A stretch of DNA of 64,000 bases from the NCBI RefSeq assembly GCF_000380965.1, contig NZ_KB905575.1, positions 1 through 64,000 of the forward strand, read 5' to 3'. Within the stretch, counting starts at the first letter, position 1; every line of letters starts with the position of its first letter. Under the pieces are notes generated by a model. That model was not told the DNA's origin and ran no database searches. It saw only the letters and a list, made by a program, of their open reading frames with translations. Positions 8,440 through 16,067 of the stretch are shown one piece after another. This stretch comes from Paenibacillus ginsengihumi DSM 21568 (lineage in GTDB: Bacteria > Bacillota > Bacilli > Paenibacillales > NBRC-103111). The translations under genes were made by a program, and so were the position numbers.

Positions 8440-9090
8440 TTGAGCATGAACAAGGAACAAGGCTTGGCGCTGCTGGAATCGGTAAGGGTGATCGCCATTG
8501 TGCGCGGCGTGGAGGAGAAGCATATCGCAGGGGTGGCGCAGGCGCTGCTGGACGGCGGCGTGCCTGTCATGGAAGTGACGCTCAACACGGAGGGCGCCCT
8601 CGGAATGATCGGCCGGCTGCAGGAAGCGTTCGGCGACCGCATGTTCATCGGGGCGGGCACGGTGCTCGACGCAGAAGACGCGCGGCAAGCATTGGACGCG
8701 GGCGCGTCATATCTCGTCACGCCGAATATGGACGAGGAGGTCATCCGCCTCGCCGCCGGGCGGGATGTGCCGATCTTCCCCGGCGCGATGACGCCGACGG
8801 AAATCGTCAAGGCGTGGAAAGCCGGCGCGACCGCTGTGAAGGTGTTTCCGAGCGCCAGCCTCGGCATCGCTTACATGAAGGAGCTGCTCGCTCCGCTGAA
8901 TCGGATTCCGCTGATGGCCGTGGGCGGCGTCACCGAAGACAACATCGGCGAATATTTGCGCATCGGCTGTTACGGCGTCGGCATCGGCGGCTCGCTCGTT
9001 AACCTGAAGGAGATTGCCGCCGGCAATTACGATTGGGTCCGCGACAAAGCGGCCCGGCTGATCGAGCGTTCGCGCCAGCAAAGCGTATAG
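8440..9090 (+). CDS. eda: KDPG/KHG aldolase
   Basis: The enzyme splits 2-keto-3-deoxy-6-phosphogluconate (and often 4-hydroxy-2-oxoglutarate) to pyruvate and an aldehyde, as in the Entner-Doudoroff and uronate routes. Visible landmarks are AIVRGV, the catalytic-loop MEVTLNT, GAGTVLD, VTPNMDEEV and the Schiff-base lysine in AVKVFPS (residue ~145), with a GGSLV phosphate loop at the C-terminus. It has about 216 residues, normal for the trimeric family. Two starts are possible: TTG 8440 (GGGGG 5 nt upstream) and ATG 8446. No kinase or dehydratase partner lies beside it. Confidence 0.92.
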   Translation: MSMNKEQGLALLESVRVIAIVRGVEEKHIAGVAQALLDGGVPVMEVTLNTEGALGMIGRLQEAFGDRMFIGAGTVLDAEDARQALDAGASYLVTPNMDEEVIRLAAGRDVPIFPGAMTPTEIVKAWKAGATAVKVFPSASLGIAYMKELLAPLNRIPLMAVGGVTEDNIGEYLRIGCYGVGIGGSLVNLKEIAAGNYDWVRDKAARLIERSRQQSV

Positions 9091-9298
9091 CGCCATCTAT
9101 GAGAAGACGCCTTGCGGCGTCCTTGAAACAAACATCCATACGCTTGACGATGCGGCGTGCTTGGGCGGGGAATGGGCAAGGAAGCCCGGTCGCCGCTCCA
9201 CCCTGTGCGACGGCGCCATCGCTCTCTGCCGGAGGAAATGATTGCTCATCGAGCCATTTTGAAGGAATAAGACCGGCTACGCATTGTCCAAACAAACT

Positions 9299-9349
9299 AT
9301 AAAAGGGGCATCCCGCCTGCCGATCGCTCGGCCTGCGGGCGCCCCTTTT
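9299..9349. terminator. Bidirectional terminator between eda and nrdF
   Basis: AAAAGGGGC...GCGGGCGCCCCTTTT forms a long stem with A and T runs on both sides. It can serve eda on plus and nrdF on minus. Confidence 0.8.
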
Positions 9350-9383
9350 GTGCCGTCAGCCGCACCTCGCGTCGACGGACGAA

Positions 9384-10349
9384 TCAAAGCTCGAACCGGA
9401 AATCGTCGTCCGTCAGCGGCTCCACATGAATCGTGCGGACGTAGCCGTTTCCTTTTTTCGAGAAAAAGTCGTGATGCTTCGTATGCGTGCTGATGCCGTT
9501 GAAGACGATCGGGTTGATCTCCTCCTCCGGAAATACGGGATCGAGCCCGAGGTTCATCAGCGCCTTGTTGGCGTTGTAGCGCACGAACGTCTTGACCTCG
9601 TCGACAAGCCCGACAGCGGCGTACAGCTCCTCCGTATACCGCTCCTCGTTCTCGTGCAGCAGCTTCAGCAGCTGATGGAAGGTCGCCAGCGCTTCCTCCC
9701 GCTCGCTCTCCGTCAACTCGGCAAATACCTCCTGGGCCAGCACTCCGACGTACAGCCCGTGGATGCTCTCGTCGCGCAGAATGAGATCGATAATCTCCCC
9801 GCTGCTCGTCATCTTGCCCTGCCCGGCCAAATAGAGCGGGTAGAAAAATCCGCTGTAGAACAAATAGCTCTCCAGCAGCACCGAGGCGGCCATCGCCAAA
9901 TACAGCTCTTTCTTCGAATGGATGCTGCGGTAAAAGCGCGAGATCGTGTCCGCCTTCGTCTGCAGGCAGCGGTTCTGCTCCACCCAGCGGAATACGTCGT
10001 CGATCTCCTCGGTCGTCGCCAGCGTCGTAAAGATGCTGCTGTACGATTTGGCGTGAATTTGCTCCATCATGCCCATGAAGCCGAGCACCGCCTTTCGCTG
10101 CAGTCCGTCCACATGCTCCATAATTTTCGGCATGCCGACGCCGCCCTGCACCGTATCGAGCAGCGTCAGCCCGCCGAGCACCTTCATGTACAGCTCCTGC
10201 TCGACTTCGCTCAGCGTCAGCCAGGACATTTTGTCGTCCGACAGCGGAATCTCCTCATCCGTCCAAAACTGCATCAGATTTTGGCTCCAGAACGTCCCGG
10301 TAAAATCGTCGTCCGGGCGGTTCCAATTCACCGCTTTCATTACCGTCAT
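9384..10349 (-). CDS. nrdF: Class Ib ribonucleotide reductase beta subunit
   Basis: This is the small radical-bearing subunit that partners NrdE in making deoxyribonucleotides. It has 321 residues, the usual NrdF length. Carboxylate/histidine helices of the dimetal site are visible (EQIHAKSYSSIF, ILRDESIHGLYVG), as is VNWNRPDDDF at the N-terminus. I placed the start at 10349, with GAGAGGAG upstream; another in-frame ATG lies 9 nt later. It is the last gene of nrdI-nrdE-nrdF, 83 bp after nrdE, and is followed by a terminator. Confidence 0.95.
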   Translation of the reverse strand: MTVMKAVNWNRPDDDFTGTFWSQNLMQFWTDEEIPLSDDKMSWLTLSEVEQELYMKVLGGLTLLDTVQGGVGMPKIMEHVDGLQRKAVLGFMGMMEQIHAKSYSSIFTTLATTEEIDDVFRWVEQNRCLQTKADTISRFYRSIHSKKELYLAMAASVLLESYLFYSGFFYPLYLAGQGKMTSSGEIIDLILRDESIHGLYVGVLAQEVFAELTESEREEALATFHQLLKLLHENEERYTEELYAAVGLVDEVKTFVRYNANKALMNLGLDPVFPEEEINPIVFNGISTHTKHHDFFSKKGNGYVRTIHVEPLTDDDFRFEL

Positions 10350-10432
10350 CGCTAGTTCGTCTCCTCTCGTAACCGCTGCTGCAAGCAGCAGGGGCGCGCC
10401 GCCGCCCCCGAAATGTCCCGTTCTTCCGCCCG

Positions 10433-12517
10433 TCAGACAGAGCAGCTGATGCATTCCTCCACGGACAGCCGGTTCGTCCGGGTGTAGTACAACGATTTCA
10501 GACCTTTCTTGGCGGCATAGATGTAGCAGCGGGCCAGCTGCCTTGTCGACACGTCGCTGTTGACGTGAAGCACCGCCGAGATCCCTTGATCCACATGCTC
10601 CTGAATTTCCGCAATCAGATCGATCACTTTGAGCTGATCCATTCGGTAAGCCGATTTATAGTAGAAATAGTTGTCCCGGTTCAAGAACGGCATCGGATAA
10701 TACGTGGTCGAGTTGGCGTACGTCCGCGTCTCGATCGGCTCCACGATCGGCATGACGCTCGAGGTCGCGTTCTGCACATACGAAATGCTCTGCGTCGGAG
10801 CGATGGCCAGCCGGTAAGCGTGATACAGACCGTGGCGCTGCACCTCCTCCTTCAGCTTGCGCCAATCGTCAGGCGACGGCACGTCGATCCCTTCGAACAG
10901 CCGCTTCACCTTCTCTGTCGCCGGACGGTAATCCGTCTCCGTATACTTGTCGAAGTAGGTGCCTTTGGCGTATTCCGAACGGTCGAAGCCAGCGAACGTC
11001 ACCCCGCGCGTGCGGGCGATGTCCATGCTTTTTTCCAAAGAATAATAGTTCATCATCATGAAAAAAGTGCGGGCAAAATCTTTCGCCTCTTCGCTTTCGT
11101 AGGCGATCCGGTTTTTGGCCAAATATCCGTGCAGGTTCATCGCCCCGAGCCCGACCGAATGCAGTTCTTCGTTCGCTTTCAGCACGCCCGGCGCGTTCGT
11201 GATGCGCGTCATGTCGCTGACCGCCGTGAGTGCGATCATGCCCTCGTGCACCGATTCGCGCACCTTCTTGCGCTCCATCACGTTGGCGATGTTCAGCGAA
11301 GCGAGATTGCAGCTGATGTCCCTGCGGATGATGTCGGGCTGACCGTAGTCGCCGATCTCCGATGTCTCCTGCAGCTGGAAAATTTCCGTGCACAGATTGG
11401 ACATCTTGATCGTGCCGAGCTCCTTCAGCGCATGGACGCGGTTGGCGTTCGAGCGGTTCATGATGTACGGGTATCCTGATTCCAGCTGAATCGTAGCGAT
11501 CTTCACAAGCATCTCCCGCGCGGTCATAATCTCCTTCTTGCGCACGCGGTCGTCGGCCAGCAGCTTCTCGTACATTTCGTCCAGATCCATATCGTCCAGA
11601 TGAACGCCGTACGCTTTAAAGACCGAATACGGGGCGAAGACGTGAAGCGGCCGGTCCTCCTCGGCAAGCCTGTAGAATTTGTCCGGCACGATCAGCCCGA
11701 TGGACAGCGTCTTGAGCCGCGTTTTCTCATCCGCATTGATCTTCTTGCTGTCGAGGAACTCCAGGACGTCCCAGCCGAAAATGTTGTAGTAGCCCGCTCC
11801 GGAGCCTTTGCGCTGGCCCATCTGATCGGCGTAGGAGAACGAATCCTCCATCAGCTTCAGCACCGGCATAATGCCTTTGGCCGCGCCCTCGACGCCTTTG
11901 ATCGGCTCGCCGCGCCCGCGCAGCTTGGACAGGTTGACGGCGACGCCGCCCCCGATCTTCGACAGCTGCATGCACGTAGCCAGGCAATAGTTGATCGAAT
12001 TGAGCGAATCGTCCATCTCCAGCAGGAAACACGAGACCATCTCGCCCCGGCGGCTTTTGCCCGCATTGAGGAAGGTCGGCGTCGCCGGCTGAAGCCGCTG
12101 CTCCATCATCGAAGCGGCCAGCACCCGCGCCGTATTCACGTCGCCCCGGCCAAGATGAAGGGCGACGATCGCAACCCGATCCGGGTAATGCTCGAGATAT
12201 TGCGAACGGTCGTTGCTCTTCACCGCGTAATCCGTATAAAACTTGGAGGCCGCCATATAGGACGGGAACTCGAAGCCGTAGCTGTGCGTCAGCCGGTAAA
12301 TCTCCTCGACCTCCGCTTCCGTATACCGGTCGTATACATTCTCGTAATAGTCATGCTCGATCATATACCGTACCTTCGACGCGGTATCGGGGAAGGAAAC
12401 GCTTCGCTGCGCGACCTCCTCCATGAACGCCTGCACGGCTTCGCGGTCCTTCTCCAAGCGGTAAAATCCGTCTTCCCCCCGCTGCATCAGCAGGTTGTTA
12501 AGCTCAATGTGCCGCAT
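10433..12517 (-). CDS. nrdE: Class Ib ribonucleotide reductase alpha subunit
   Basis: This is the catalytic subunit, 694 residues. Visible features are the N-terminal NrdE domain (RHIELNNLLM), the nucleotide-binding core (TPTFLNAGKSRRGEMVSCFL), NLCTEIFQ, the SYVQNATSSVMPIVEP segment and the redox-active C-terminal tail ECISCSV. The start overlaps the end of nrdI by 31 bp, which suggests translational coupling. Expression should follow the upstream cobalamin riboswitch and NrdR boxes. Confidence 0.96.
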   Translation of the reverse strand: MRHIELNNLLMQRGEDGFYRLEKDREAVQAFMEEVAQRSVSFPDTASKVRYMIEHDYYENVYDRYTEAEVEEIYRLTHSYGFEFPSYMAASKFYTDYAVKSNDRSQYLEHYPDRVAIVALHLGRGDVNTARVLAASMMEQRLQPATPTFLNAGKSRRGEMVSCFLLEMDDSLNSINYCLATCMQLSKIGGGVAVNLSKLRGRGEPIKGVEGAAKGIMPVLKLMEDSFSYADQMGQRKGSGAGYYNIFGWDVLEFLDSKKINADEKTRLKTLSIGLIVPDKFYRLAEEDRPLHVFAPYSVFKAYGVHLDDMDLDEMYEKLLADDRVRKKEIMTAREMLVKIATIQLESGYPYIMNRSNANRVHALKELGTIKMSNLCTEIFQLQETSEIGDYGQPDIIRRDISCNLASLNIANVMERKKVRESVHEGMIALTAVSDMTRITNAPGVLKANEELHSVGLGAMNLHGYLAKNRIAYESEEAKDFARTFFMMMNYYSLEKSMDIARTRGVTFAGFDRSEYAKGTYFDKYTETDYRPATEKVKRLFEGIDVPSPDDWRKLKEEVQRHGLYHAYRLAIAPTQSISYVQNATSSVMPIVEPIETRTYANSTTYYPMPFLNRDNYFYYKSAYRMDQLKVIDLIAEIQEHVDQGISAVLHVNSDVSTRQLARCYIYAAKKGLKSLYYTRTNRLSVEECISCSV

Positions 12518-12864
12518 GCTGCGTTCACCTCCGTCATAAAACGTTGCACATCGCCCGGCGTTCCCGCCAGCTCGAACTTGCCCAGCACCGGCACGCCGTA
12601 CTGCCTGGCGACCAGATCCGCGCTGAGCGCGAAGTTATGTCCCCAATTGCGGTTGCCGCTGGCCGCGACGCCCTGCAGCCTCCTATGGTTCCGCCGCAAA
12701 AAGGACGCCACCTTCTCCGGCACCTGGCCGAATCCGGTCGTATAGGTGACGAGCACGAACGGCTCGTCCAACGTCATCGACTCCTCGATCTGCACCGATC
12801 TCATGTTCAGCTTGCTTACGAATTTTCGCACATTTCCCGTGCGGGAATCGTAGGCGATCAGCAT
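12487..12864 (-). CDS. nrdI: Flavodoxin-like NrdI
   Basis: NrdI is an FMN protein that supplies the oxidant for building the manganese-tyrosyl radical in NrdF. The 125-residue product has MLIAYDSRTGNVRKF as the FMN phosphate loop, VTYTTGFGQVP and the AASGNRNWGHNFA signature. ATG 12864 has GAGAGGGGAAGAGG upstream, so I preferred it to longer in-frame starts that run into the leader. It is the first gene of the operon; no nrdH glutaredoxin-like gene lies in it. Confidence 0.93.
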   Translation of the reverse strand: MLIAYDSRTGNVRKFVSKLNMRSVQIEESMTLDEPFVLVTYTTGFGQVPEKVASFLRRNHRRLQGVAASGNRNWGHNFALSADLVARQYGVPVLGKFELAGTPGDVQRFMTEVNAACGTLSLTTC

Positions 12865-13000
12865 GGTCCTCTTCCCCTCTCTATCTTTGCCGCTGGCAAA
12901 TGCTCGTCCGCCATCAGCCTCTCCCAACATGTGCGCCTGGCGGAAATCGATATGTACGAAATACAACATGTTCCTCCTCCGGAAGGATGAACGGGACGTT

Positions 13001-13038
13001 TAAAAAGGCGCACCCGGCGATAAAAGGCCGGATGCGCC
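13001..13038 (-). terminator. Riboswitch expression-platform terminator
   Basis: On the minus strand, GGCGCATCCGGC pairs with GCCGGGTGCGCC (plus-strand arms 13007-13018 and 13027-13038), and a T-run follows (13001-13006). It lies between the cobalamin aptamer and nrdI, so it should stop transcription when B12 is bound. Confidence 0.85.
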
Positions 13039-13120
13039 CCTATGCGCGCAGCCGAAAAAGCCTGCGTCGGCAGGACGTACCGGACACCTCCTATCGTCCG
13101 TAGGAGAACGTGTCGAACCT

Positions 13121-13309
13121 CTCGCAGGCAGGTCTCCTGGCTCGGGGATCCGAGCGCTTCAATCCGCCTTCCCGGCGGCCAGCCAGTGGCATGCGTGGAT
13201 CGAAGCTTTCCCCTTACAGTGGCGGGACCGCGCCGGCTTCGCACCGGACTTCCCTATTAAGCCTTCCCGCCGCCGCTGCCGGCCGGTCGGGTAAGTCACC
13301 TGCGGGTTA
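13121..13309 (-). promoter_or_regulatory. Cobalamin (adenosylcobalamin) riboswitch
   Basis: Read on the minus strand, the RNA contains the B12-box core in order: GCAGGTGACTTACCC, AATAGGGAAGTCCGGTGCGA, GCGGTCCCGCCACTGTAAGG, ATGCCACTGG, CCGGGAAGGC and the 3' closing AGCCAGGAGACCTGCC. Every consensus block of the aptamer is present. A rho-independent terminator follows before nrdI. The expected logic is that ample B12 shuts off the B12-independent class Ib reductase so that a class II (NrdJ) enzyme elsewhere takes over. Confidence 0.93.
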
Positions 13310-13350
13310 CAATATGTAGTTGATATTTATCAATTTAAATCAATATATTG
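13310..13350 (-). promoter_or_regulatory. Tandem NrdR boxes at the nrd promoter
   Basis: CAATATATTG (13341-13350) matches the NrdR core CwATATATwG exactly, and CAATATGTAG (13310-13319) matches 9 of 10 positions. Their centres are 31 bp apart, the classical spacing of paired NrdR boxes. The first sits between the -35 and -10 elements, the second at the transcript start region. Confidence 0.8.
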
Positions 13351-13360
13351 TGTTTGTCAA
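13332..13360 (-). promoter_or_regulatory. Promoter of nrdIEF
   Basis: On the minus strand a consensus -35 TTGACA (13360-13355) and a -10 TAAATT (13337-13332) lie 17 bp apart, just upstream of the riboswitch. Confidence 0.75.
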
Positions 13361-13538
13361 TCGCAAGCTGCAAAAAGAGGCCGGTTCCCCAAGCCCACCA
13401 CCGGCTTGCCGGAACCCGGCCCCTGCTTATGCGCGCCCTATCTCCGAACATTTGGCGGTCACCCGCCGGCAACATTCCAGCAAGCTTCAAGGCGGCGGCC
13501 GATAAGCGAGCGATTCGTTCGTTACCGGCATCTGTCGC

Positions 13539-14168
13539 CTATCGCTCCATAATTCGATATGTGCAGCGGTTGCCGCCCTTGGCGAGACATTCCGTCCGTT
13601 CCACCTCGGTGCCGAGCAGCTGGCGGAACATCGCCAGCTCGCAGCTGCAGGCGTGCTGATAGCGGCTCGCCACCTGCGAGATCGGGCAATTGTGCTCGTG
13701 CAGGACATAGCTGCCGTCCTCCTCGGCCTGCCATTCGACCATATACCCGTTGGCGTTCTGAATGTCGGCCAGCTCCTTCACCCGCTCGGATAGCGGCTTG
13801 CCGGCAATGCGCTCCTCGTAGCGCCCGATCAGCCGCTCCTTGCGCCGCTCGAACAGCATCTCCACCTTGTCCTCCCCGGCGACGGCGGCAAGCTCCTCCA
13901 GCAAATCCAGCGTCAAATGGTGGTACTTCTTCGGGAACAACTCGTCCGCGCTGTCGGTCAGCGAATACATATGGGTCGGACGGCCCATCGCCTGACGCAC
14001 CAGCTGCGAGTCGATCAGACCGTCTCTCTCCAGCGTGTTCAAATGTCTGCGCACCGCCATCTCCGTAATGCCGAGCTTCCTGGACATCTCGCCCACGGTC
14101 AAAGGGCCCTGCGTCTTCAGCATCGTCAGTATGATCTTGCGCGTCGAAGCATCCTGCTGCCGGTTCAT
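13539..14168 (-). CDS. SufR-like iron-sulfur transcriptional regulator
   Basis: The protein has 209 residues. Residues ~8-70 form a DeoR/ArsR-type winged helix (GPLTVGEMSRKLGITEMAVR). The C-terminal half carries cysteines at 161, 174, 176, 194 and 202. C161/C174/C202 have the same spacing (13 and 28) as the three cluster ligands of cyanobacterial SufR (C164/C177/C205), so binding of an Fe-S cluster and control of Fe-S or iron genes is likely. No suf genes adjoin it, so the targets lie elsewhere. The start at 14168 is reasonable (GGCGGTGAGACCGG upstream). Confidence 0.8.
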   Translation of the reverse strand: MNRQQDASTRKIILTMLKTQGPLTVGEMSRKLGITEMAVRRHLNTLERDGLIDSQLVRQAMGRPTHMYSLTDSADELFPKKYHHLTLDLLEELAAVAGEDKVEMLFERRKERLIGRYEERIAGKPLSERVKELADIQNANGYMVEWQAEEDGSYVLHEHNCPISQVASRYQHACSCELAMFRQLLGTEVERTECLAKGGNRCTYRIMER

Positions 14169-14438
14169 CCGGTCTCACCGCCTCTCCTGTTGTTCCGCAA
14201 ACCGGCGGCCGCCCAGACGGCCCGTGTCGCTATTGTCATTGTATACGATCGGCAGGCATAAGTAAATTCCTATACTAAAATGTATGTAAATACCCGGTCG
14301 CGGCAAGCCATTCCTCCGCAATGAACGTGCCGCTTCGCAGCGCATACCGATGATTCCCGGAGGAACTGCCGCATTACCCGTGAATCCCCAAACAAATAGA
14401 ATAGCAGCCCGGTACAAGGTACACGGACTGCCCGCAAG

Positions 14439-14882
14439 TCAAACCATTTCCTTGCTAATAAAAGCCGGGACCGCTTCGGCGAACCGCTCCAGAGCTCCGG
14501 GAAGCTTCGCGACGAGCTCATGCAGCCCGTCTCGCGGCAGGTCGGTATATTCCTGAACGAGCGCCCTGCGGAGAGCGACCAGCTCCTTCAGCACGGCAGC
14601 CGTCTCGCGGTCGAACACGCCTTCCCCGTACAGCACGTCCACGATGTCCTCGTAGCTGCTCGCATCCCGCATCATGAAGGCATCGATCAACAAGCTTCCG
14701 ACGTCGGTCACCGTCTCGATCGCCAGATGCAGCAGCCTCTCCTGCGCCCAGCTCAGCAGCAGCGTCCCGTTCCCGGCGCCGGACTTGCCGCTCCATGCGG
14801 ACATCAGCTCCGCGCAGCCCTGCTTCAAGCTCGGAATGAAGTCGAGCCTGCGCTTGATTTGCTCATGATCTACATAATACAT
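14439..14882 (-). CDS. yutE: DUF86 (HepT-like, YutE family) protein
   Basis: This 147-residue all-helical protein belongs to the DUF86/HepT-like family and matches the Bacillus YutE type. In active HepT RNase toxins the motif is RxxxxHxY; here the aligned segment reads LRRALVQEY, with glutamine in place of histidine, so nuclease activity is doubtful. No MNT-type antitoxin gene adjoins it, which also argues against a toxin-antitoxin pair. GGAGATAAACGC precedes ATG 14882. It is the last gene after thiD and a small ORF and is probably cotranscribed with them. Confidence 0.75.
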   Translation of the reverse strand: MYYVDHEQIKRRLDFIPSLKQGCAELMSAWSGKSGAGNGTLLLSWAQERLLHLAIETVTDVGSLLIDAFMMRDASSYEDIVDVLYGEGVFDRETAAVLKELVALRRALVQEYTDLPRDGLHELVAKLPGALERFAEAVPAFISKEMV

Positions 14883-14886
14883 GCGT

Positions 14887-14994
14887 TTATCTCCGTTTCT
14901 TTTGGCGGCTTTTGGACCACAGCTTGAAGGCCGGGATGCAGAGCACCAGCATCACGATCAAGAGCAGCGCCTGCATCAAATATTCCCTGCTCAT
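14887..14994 (-). CDS. 35-residue single-span membrane peptide coupled to thiD
   Basis: This small ORF has a hydrophobic helix (YLMQALLLIVMLVLCIPAF) and a strongly basic C-terminus (KLWSKSRQKKRR). Its ATG overlaps the thiD stop as ATGA, a classical coupling arrangement, and its stop lies 4 bp before the yutE start codon. The compact packing supports real translation. No family is recognised; a membrane-anchored regulatory or accessory peptide is possible. Confidence 0.55.
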   Translation of the reverse strand: MSREYLMQALLLIVMLVLCIPAFKLWSKSRQKKRR

Positions 14995-15824
14995 ATGCGC
15001 TCACCTTGCCCCGCCCGCTCCGCCCCGCCGTAGCGGACGTACGCCCAATGATTGGTCGGCCCGTGCCCGCCGCCGATCCCGAGCTCGTGCTTGATCGCCA
15101 GCGAGATGAACCGCTTGGCCGCCTTCACGGCTTCCAGCAGCGGCCGGCCCTTGGCCAGCTCCGCCGTAATGGCTGCGGAGAAGGTGCATCCCGTGCCGTG
15201 CGTATGGCGGGTCTCGTACCGCTCGCCCGTCAGCAGGTGGAACTGCTGCCCGTCATACAGCACGTCGACCGGCTCGCCGGGCATATGCCCGCCCTTCACG
15301 ACGGCCGCGCGGGCGCCGTACTCCTCGACAATCCGCTGAGCGGCATCCTTCATCCCGTCCAGCGAATCGATCGCGCGCCCGGTGATCGTCTCCGCCTCGG
15401 GAATGTTCGGCGTGACGACGGCAGCCAGCGGCAGCAGCTTCGTCCGCAGCGCCTCCTCGGCGTGGCTGGCCAGCAGGCGGGCGCCGCCCTTGGCGATCAT
15501 GACGGGATCGACGACGAGCCGCGTAAGCCCCTGCTTCTCGACCTGCCCGGCCACCAGCTCGATGATGTCCGGGCTCGACAGCATGCCCGTCTTGGCGGCG
15601 TCGACGCCGATATCTTCACACACCGCCTCGATCTGGCGGGCGATGCCTTCCAACGGAATATCGTAAATGCCGTGCACCCCGAGCGTATTCTGGGCGGTTA
15701 CCGCGGTAATCGCCGACATGCCATAGACGTCCAGCATCTGGAACGTCTTCAGGTCGGCCTGGATTCCCGCGCCGCCTCCGCTGTCGGAGCCGGCAATCGT
15801 CAATGCTTTGGCAATCGTCTTCAC
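14991..15824 (-). CDS. thiD: Hydroxymethylpyrimidine/phosphomethylpyrimidine kinase
   Basis: ThiD phosphorylates HMP and then HMP-P in thiamine biosynthesis and salvage. The 277-residue ribokinase-like protein shows ALTIAGSDSGGGAGIQADLK, TAVTAQNT, VVDPVMIAKGG, TPNIPEAE and the GTGCTFSAAI anion-hole/catalytic motif. A promoter with TTGATG/TACACT lies upstream. I see no TPP riboswitch in the leader, which is unusual for a thi gene. The neighbouring divergent tenI-thiO genes belong to the thiazole branch. Confidence 0.95.
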   Translation of the reverse strand: MKTIAKALTIAGSDSGGGAGIQADLKTFQMLDVYGMSAITAVTAQNTLGVHGIYDIPLEGIARQIEAVCEDIGVDAAKTGMLSSPDIIELVAGQVEKQGLTRLVVDPVMIAKGGARLLASHAEEALRTKLLPLAAVVTPNIPEAETITGRAIDSLDGMKDAAQRIVEEYGARAAVVKGGHMPGEPVDVLYDGQQFHLLTGERYETRHTHGTGCTFSAAITAELAKGRPLLEAVKAAKRFISLAIKHELGIGGGHGPTNHWAYVRYGGAERAGQGERI

Positions 15825-15869
15825 TTCGGTCGTTACCCTCCACTTCCTGCCGCCTGCCGTTCACCGCGC

Positions 15870-15909
15870 AGTGTAAAATCGCAAAACTTGTACATCAAAA
15901 CTTGTACAT
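15870..15909 (-). promoter_or_regulatory. thiD promoter with tandem 13-bp repeats
   Basis: On minus, the -35 is TTGATG (15898-15893) and the -10 is TACACT (15875-15870), spaced 17 bp. Two direct copies of AAAACTTGTACAT (15883-15895 and 15897-15909, plus strand) with a 14-bp period cover the -35 region and look like an operator. Confidence 0.6.
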
Positions 15910-16002
15910 TAAGTGTATTATTCCGGACGGGCAGCGTCAAGCTGGGCCGGTTCCTTTCGCTTTCGTTTTCTTGATATTTTTATGACAATCCAGGGCAACG
16001 CT

Positions 16003-16032
16003 TTGACGCTGTTTGCGCCTGCGGGTTATGAT
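16003..16032 (+). promoter_or_regulatory. tenI-thiO promoter
   Basis: TTGACG (16003-16008) and TATGAT (16027-16032) are 18 bp apart and lie about 36 bp upstream of the tenI start. Confidence 0.6.
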
Positions 16033-16067
16033 GGTAGAAAGTTGGACACGATCGGAGAAGTGGCGAC

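Noticed and set aside
9348-10355. A 335-residue plus-strand open frame over nrdF
   Set aside because: Antisense shadow of nrdF, histidine/arginine-rich and without recognisable domains.
13000-13320. Open frames through the region upstream of nrdI
   Set aside because: The sequence is fully explained by the cobalamin riboswitch and its terminator.
14439-14994. Toxin-antitoxin pair (HepT-like protein plus small ORF)
   Set aside because: The small ORF is a membrane peptide rather than an MNT-type antitoxin, the HepT motif is altered, and both are coupled to thiD.
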